Program-made: the position numbers and the translations under genes
Part shown: one piece after another, positions 60,367 to 64,000 of the stretch
Position numbering within the stretch: position 1 is the stretch's first letter
Layout of the letters: each line of letters starts with the position of its first letter
Origin: Prolixibacter denitrificans
GTDB taxonomy: Bacteria; Bacteroidota; Bacteroidia; Bacteroidales; Prolixibacteraceae
Assembly: GCF_003014495.1 (NCBI RefSeq)
Contig: NZ_PYGC01000006.1
Span: 186,001 to 250,000 of the forward strand
Length of the DNA stretch: 64,000 nucleotides
Direction of reading: 5' to 3'
Notes under the pieces: generated by a model
Database searches by the model: none
Told to the model about the DNA's origin: nothing
What the model saw: the letters and a program-made list of their open reading frames with translations, nothing else

Positions 60367-60846
60367 ATGAAAAGAATGATGAAATCGCTTTCGCTGATAA
60401 TTTTTCTCGGTGTTCTTACTTTCGGTGTGGGAGAAATGAATCAGGCGAAAGCCCAACAAAAGAACGACAGAAAGTCGTTAAAAGAGACGACGCAGGCCGG
60501 ACAGAAGGAAAATGCTTTGGAGGAGAAGTGGGAATTAACCGAAATGGATGGAGAAGCGGTTGAGGAGATTTTCCCGCACAATCATCCGACCATCGAATTC
60601 AAAGTGAAGGAAAATCAGGTGGCTGGATTTGCCGGCTGCAATCAATTCCGCGGACAACTGGTGCTCGATGAGTCATATATCAAGATTGTGGGAGTTGTTG
60701 CGACCAAAAAGGCCTGTCCTTTATTGGACGAAGAGGAGGAATTCCTGGCGATTCTTCAGGAAGTAGATCAATATCAACTTTCAGAAAAGGAGTTATCGCT
60801 CTGGAGCAACGGCCAGTTATTGCTCAAATTTAAAAAAGCAGACTGA
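60367..60846 (+). CDS. META-domain exported protein (HslJ-like)
   Basis: A 159-residue protein with signal peptide (ends QAKAQ, residue about 29), a charged linker and a META domain at about 48-159: KWELTEMDGEAVE, FAGCNQFRGQLVLDESYI and ATKKACPLLDEEEEFLAIL. The Cys pair (GCNQF and ACP) is typical of META/HslJ proteins, which are linked to heat-shock and stress; the mechanism is unclear. The signal peptide suggests the periplasm. It is monocistronic. Confidence 0.78.
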   Translation: MKRMMKSLSLIIFLGVLTFGVGEMNQAKAQQKNDRKSLKETTQAGQKENALEEKWELTEMDGEAVEEIFPHNHPTIEFKVKENQVAGFAGCNQFRGQLVLDESYIKIVGVVATKKACPLLDEEEEFLAILQEVDQYQLSEKELSLWSNGQLLLKFKKAD

Positions 60847-60899
60847 TTTTCACCGGCGGGTAGATTTTTTTATCAACAAATCCATTTTGTCCAAAATTA

Positions 60900-60930
60900 G
60901 TGGTGAACGGTCAGTTTTGTGTGGTGAACG
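60900..60930. promoter_or_regulatory. Pair of GTGGTGAACG direct repeats 21 bp apart
   Basis: GTGGTGAACG occurs at 60900-60909 and again at 60921-60930, 21 bases from start to start, two helical turns. It lies 217 bases before the first propeller gene in a gap of 301 bases that otherwise has no gene or clear motif. The regular spacing suggests binding sites for an activator or a response regulator. Confidence 0.4.
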
Positions 60931-61147
60931 CATCGAATTTTTCGTTAAACGGAGAATTGGGATAGTGTGATAACACATTTTTAAACCGCCTGATAGGGTA
61001 AAAATTTGTAAAGACGGCTAGGAAAAGTTAACTTCGGAAAGCTACGGCGGATAAATATCGGATACTTTAGGAATAACGTGGGGTAAAAGATAGCGGTGGG
61101 ATTCCTGTCGATTTTCGATAATGTTTAGACCACTAACATTGACAAAT

Positions 61148-62362
61148 ATGAAATTGTGTACCTCAAATCAATACTTACTTTCAGTAAGTAGCAAGGCTCT
61201 TCTGTTTTTTAGTCTCGTTGTATTTATTGGATTTACTTCCTGCAAGAAGGAGCAAAAGAATTCATTGCGAACCATTGATCTGGTTCATGCCGGCAAAGCG
61301 CAAAAAGTGAATTTATCACAATTTGCATCCGGTATATCCTATATTCCATTGTCGACCTCCAAAACGAACCTACTAAATTCTATTTTTAACGTTGTAAGGA
61401 CTCAGGATTCTTATATCATTTCTGATTTCCAACATCTTTTTCAGTTCTCACCGGATGGACAGTTCCAGGGAGAAATTGGACACAAGGGAAAAGGTCCCCG
61501 GGAGTTCATCTATGCGAACGATTTTAGTGTCGATCAATCAACCGGATTGATTAATGTCCTGGGAAGCAAGAATATCATCCAGGTATATGGTAAAAAAGGG
61601 GAGTGGGTAAAAACTATCAAAATCGATAAGAGTTACGGTTTCATCATGGCAATTCAATGCTGGAAGGGGAACCTTTTGTGTAGTCTGGATAATTCAAGTG
61701 GTGACAATCCTTATGAACTGCTATGGCTCAACAGCGCAGGTAACGTAATCAAGGCGTTCAAAAACGACTATACCTTCAAAAAGGAAGATTCTGCCGTATT
61801 GGTGTTTATGAATGAGTTCCTGTTTTACCCATATGATGGGAAACTTGAGATCAAAGGCATTCATTCCGATACGGTGCAGACATTCCACGATGGTGGTTTT
61901 ACCCCCCGGTTTGTATTCGAGCAGGGGCAGGAGAAGTTTACTCCGGAGGTGAGAGGAAGTGGTAAAAGTTATATGAATAACAGCGGCGACTACATCTTCA
62001 TTGGACAGCTTTTCGAAACGTCAAACTATTTATGGACTGCGTATGGATTGCATCAAGAGGGCCATTTTTTTGTCGTGGGCAAGGATTCGGATAAGCAGTT
62101 CTCATTTGATGCGAAAACCGGCCTGACGGATGATTTGGACGGCGGTCCGAATTTTATCCCCAAAAGGGAACTGACGATTGACGGACAGGAATACCTGCTG
62201 GGATGGATTACACCGCTGGAACTGAAAACGTATGTGTCGTCGGATGATTTTTCCCACGCTAAGGCTCTACTTCCGGAAAAAAAACGGCAATTGGAAGCAT
62301 TGGCCGATCGACTTAATGAGAATGATAACCCCGTACTGGTGCTGGCAAGGCTGAAAGACTGA
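61148..62362 (+). CDS. Six-bladed beta-propeller lipoprotein (first of three)
   Basis: A 404-residue lipoprotein (lipobox FTSC in VVFIGFTSCKKEQK) with the six-bladed-propeller family motifs of Bacteroidota: DSYIISDFQHLFQFSPDGQF, GEIGHKGKGPREFIYANDF and the later blades (FFVVGKDSDKQFSFDAKTG). These proteins are common beside signalling and surface-glycan loci, function unknown. ATG at 61148 is chosen. It has two tandem paralogues downstream and is the most diverged of the three. Confidence 0.82.
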   Translation: MKLCTSNQYLLSVSSKALLFFSLVVFIGFTSCKKEQKNSLRTIDLVHAGKAQKVNLSQFASGISYIPLSTSKTNLLNSIFNVVRTQDSYIISDFQHLFQFSPDGQFQGEIGHKGKGPREFIYANDFSVDQSTGLINVLGSKNIIQVYGKKGEWVKTIKIDKSYGFIMAIQCWKGNLLCSLDNSSGDNPYELLWLNSAGNVIKAFKNDYTFKKEDSAVLVFMNEFLFYPYDGKLEIKGIHSDTVQTFHDGGFTPRFVFEQGQEKFTPEVRGSGKSYMNNSGDYIFIGQLFETSNYLWTAYGLHQEGHFFVVGKDSDKQFSFDAKTGLTDDLDGGPNFIPKRELTIDGQEYLLGWITPLELKTYVSSDDFSHAKALLPEKKRQLEALADRLNENDNPVLVLARLKD

Positions 62363-62442
62363 TTTATCCTTTTCGGTATTTCTATGGATTAATACCGTAA
62401 GGTCGTTTAACTAACCAATAACTAACACTAACCCAATTGCTC

Positions 62443-63597
62443 ATGAAAAGGAACCGGAGAATCGCTCTGTTTTCTCTGCTGGCTCTCTTCGCTGTTGTTT
62501 TACTGAATGGATGTCAGAAGAAGAAAGAACCGTCTAACCTAGTGGTGCTGGAAGCCACACAAAGCGAGCCGTTGAAAATCGGTGAACCCACGCAGATAAT
62601 TAAATTGGAAGCAACGAAGGAGTCGCAGCTTAGGTATATTTCTAAAACGGCCATCGATAAGCAAAACAACCGGATTTTTGTTTTGAGCAGCAGTACTATG
62701 TACATCTTTGATGGGAAGGGTAAGTTTATCAATAAGCTGCGTAAGGGAAAAGGTCCGGGAGAAATATTAAGTATTTTTTCGTTTTCCTTGAATCGGGCCA
62801 AACAGCTTTTTTATGCGGTTGATAATCTCTATCGGCTTTGTGTCTTTGACTATGACGGGAAATTCATTCAGGATTATCAGCTAAAAGATTTTCGTAGCAT
62901 GAATGTCCAAAGCATAGGTGATGCTCAGGTTTTGTTGCACCATTTTACAGCAGAAGCGACTGCAGATGAACAACATATTGTCGGACTTTATGATTTGAAG
63001 GACGGAAAAAATATCCGGAAATTTATTCCGGAAGACGAAAGTCCCTATCCCAGGCAAGTTATGTTTATGAATTACTCATTCCAAGTGAATGGTTCCCGAT
63101 TGTTTTTTGCCAGCGCTAACATTTGGGGTTTGTTTGAGTGGAGGAACAATCAGTTCGAAAGAATTCTTTCGTTCGATATCGGGAAGAGGTTAGCGCCCAC
63201 CAGCTTTTCGGACAAGTATTTACCTATAGAAAAGCGTGTCTATTTCAGGGATGACGCTTTCAAAAGAGGATATGTCCCATGGCTTTTGGAGAGTTTCTAT
63301 TTCAAGGGATATTACTGGGCCATTCTCTATGATGAAAATAAAAGCTGCTATGCCATCGATGAGAACAATTACCGGAAGGTGTACATGGATGGCCCTGTTT
63401 CCGCTTATTTCGGCCTGCAGGACCTGAAACGTTGGCGATATCCGAAGGAAATCACCAAAGACTACCTGGTTTTTGCCTGTAACCCGGCGGACTTCTTTGA
63501 TGCCGATGATACGGAAACGACCAAGACAATCACGATTGGCAAGAAGCAGGTTCAAATTGATATGAATGAGAATCCGTTTTTGATTGTGGCAGAATAA
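62443..63597 (+). CDS. Six-bladed beta-propeller lipoprotein (second of three)
   Basis: A 384-residue lipoprotein; lipobox LLNGC puts the lipid at Cys24. Propeller motifs are FVLSSSTMYIFDGKGKFI, KLRKGKGPGEILSIFSFSL and IQDYQLKDFRSMNV. Its N-terminal hundred residues are nearly the same as those of the next gene, so the two come from a recent tandem duplication, also in the sequence just upstream of each ATG (ACCAATAAC and AACAC shared). Function is not known; a sensor or binding role at the outer membrane is plausible. Confidence 0.85.
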   Translation: MKRNRRIALFSLLALFAVVLLNGCQKKKEPSNLVVLEATQSEPLKIGEPTQIIKLEATKESQLRYISKTAIDKQNNRIFVLSSSTMYIFDGKGKFINKLRKGKGPGEILSIFSFSLNRAKQLFYAVDNLYRLCVFDYDGKFIQDYQLKDFRSMNVQSIGDAQVLLHHFTAEATADEQHIVGLYDLKDGKNIRKFIPEDESPYPRQVMFMNYSFQVNGSRLFFASANIWGLFEWRNNQFERILSFDIGKRLAPTSFSDKYLPIEKRVYFRDDAFKRGYVPWLLESFYFKGYYWAILYDENKSCYAIDENNYRKVYMDGPVSAYFGLQDLKRWRYPKEITKDYLVFACNPADFFDADDTETTKTITIGKKQVQIDMNENPFLIVAE

Positions 63598-63690
63598 CTG
63601 TTTGATTTATTACTTGTTATTAACCTATTTACAGGAATTCCGACGAAACACATTTGACCAAACCAATAACGAACACGAACAAAAATGTCC

Positions 63691-64000
63691 ATGAAGACGC
63701 ATTTCAAAATCCGGTTATCCTTTCTATTGATACCTCTGGCTGCTTTGTTATTGAATGGATGCCAGAAGAAGGAAGAACCGTCTAACGTAGTCGTACTGGA
63801 GGCTACGCAAAGCCAACCATTAAAAATAGGTGAACCCAAGCAGATAATTAAGTTGGAAACAACGAAAGAGTCACAACTCAGGTATGTCTCAAAAACGGCC
63901 ATCGATAAGCAAAACAACCGGATTTTTATCTTAAGCGATCGGAATGTTTTCATCTTTGACGGGAAAGGGAGATTTATCAATAAGCTACGTAAGGGAAAAG
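63691..64000 (+). CDS. Six-bladed beta-propeller lipoprotein (third, 3' end cut by window edge)
   Basis: An open frame runs from ATG 63691 (or 63685, two residues longer) off the window end, giving 103 codons in view. Signal and lipobox LLNGC, then QKKEEPSNVVVLEATQS, KESQLRYVSKTAIDKQNNR and IFDGKGRFINKLRKGK. It is nearly identical to the matching part of the second propeller gene; for example CATCGATAAGCAAAACAACC is shared exactly at 63899-63918 and 62652-62671. It would be about 380 residues if complete. Confidence 0.85.
   Translation, partial: MKTHFKIRLSFLLIPLAALLLNGCQKKEEPSNVVVLEATQSQPLKIGEPKQIIKLETTKESQLRYVSKTAIDKQNNRIFILSDRNVFIFDGKGRFINKLRKGK

Noticed and set aside
1-64000. CRISPR arrays, insertion sequences, prophage, tRNA or rRNA genes
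   Set aside because: No regularly spaced repeats, transposase, integrase, phage structural genes or cloverleaf-like sequences were seen on reading the gaps.

Overview
The window looks like chromosomal DNA of a member of the Bacteroidota, most likely the Marinilabiliales (for example a Prolixibacteraceae-type genus). The reasons are a type IX secretion C-terminal sorting domain, many SusD-free but typical Bacteroidota lipoproteins and outer-membrane barrels, DUF1080 and six-bladed-propeller families, a two-gene LysO, a cysteate-synthase-like enzyme, few Shine-Dalgarno sites, and several upstream TAnnTTTG elements (the -7 box of this phylum). Genus and species cannot be fixed from the sequence. 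I saw no rRNA, tRNA, insertion sequence, prophage or CRISPR array, so this is mostly ordinary backbone with a few self-regulated modules.

Layout. 1-2551: phosphate uptake operon pstC(partial)-pstA-pstB. 2665-6664 (minus): AsmA-like protein, DsbA-like lipoprotein and a ten-cysteine lipoprotein in one operon. 6848-13187: a mutagenic-repair cassette imuA-imuB-dnaE2 (minus) divergent from an XRE/S24 self-cleaving-type repressor, with a perfect 23-bp palindrome and an abutting degenerate copy between them. 13448-18953: a cytosolic carboxypeptidase-regulatory-domain protein, a TlpA-like thioredoxin, a GT2 glycosyltransferase, and an ECF sigma / anti-sigma / DUF4097 operon. 19103-24453: an AlaX-like editing protein, a barrel-SPOR protein, and a pair of surface proteins (T9SS cargo and a coiled-coil fibre-like protein). 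24858-28746: a RecB/AddA-like helicase-nuclease and a thioesterase. 29035-39200: glycan-degrading enzymes (six-hairpin glycosidase, esterase, GH78-like rhamnosidase) interleaved with a TPR histidine kinase, split LysO and an LRR protein. 39212-48426: housekeeping (ElbB, Tpx, an alpha-oxoamine synthase plus dipeptide epimerase pair, TcdA, TatD-like, B3/B4 protein, acyltransferase, omega-amidase). 48427-50909: a BlaI/BlaR-type regulator-protease pair with three operator-like palindromes and a leader mini-ORF with an internal terminator. 51051-60846: TPR protein, two DUF1080 proteins, VOC protein, outer-membrane protein, cation/proton antiporter, cysteate-synthase-like enzyme, a cluster of intergenic hairpins, MscS channel, META-domain protein. 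61148-64000: three tandem six-bladed-propeller lipoproteins, the last cut by the window edge.

The most interesting parts are the two autoregulated modules. The repair cassette carries its own putative damage-responsive repressor, and its palindrome lies over the likely promoters of both divergent units. The BlaI module has two operators spaced exactly 20 bp over a good promoter, then a 26-codon ORF ending at a terminator hairpin, then a third operator before blaI. These readings rest on sequence pattern only; no search or experiment was possible.
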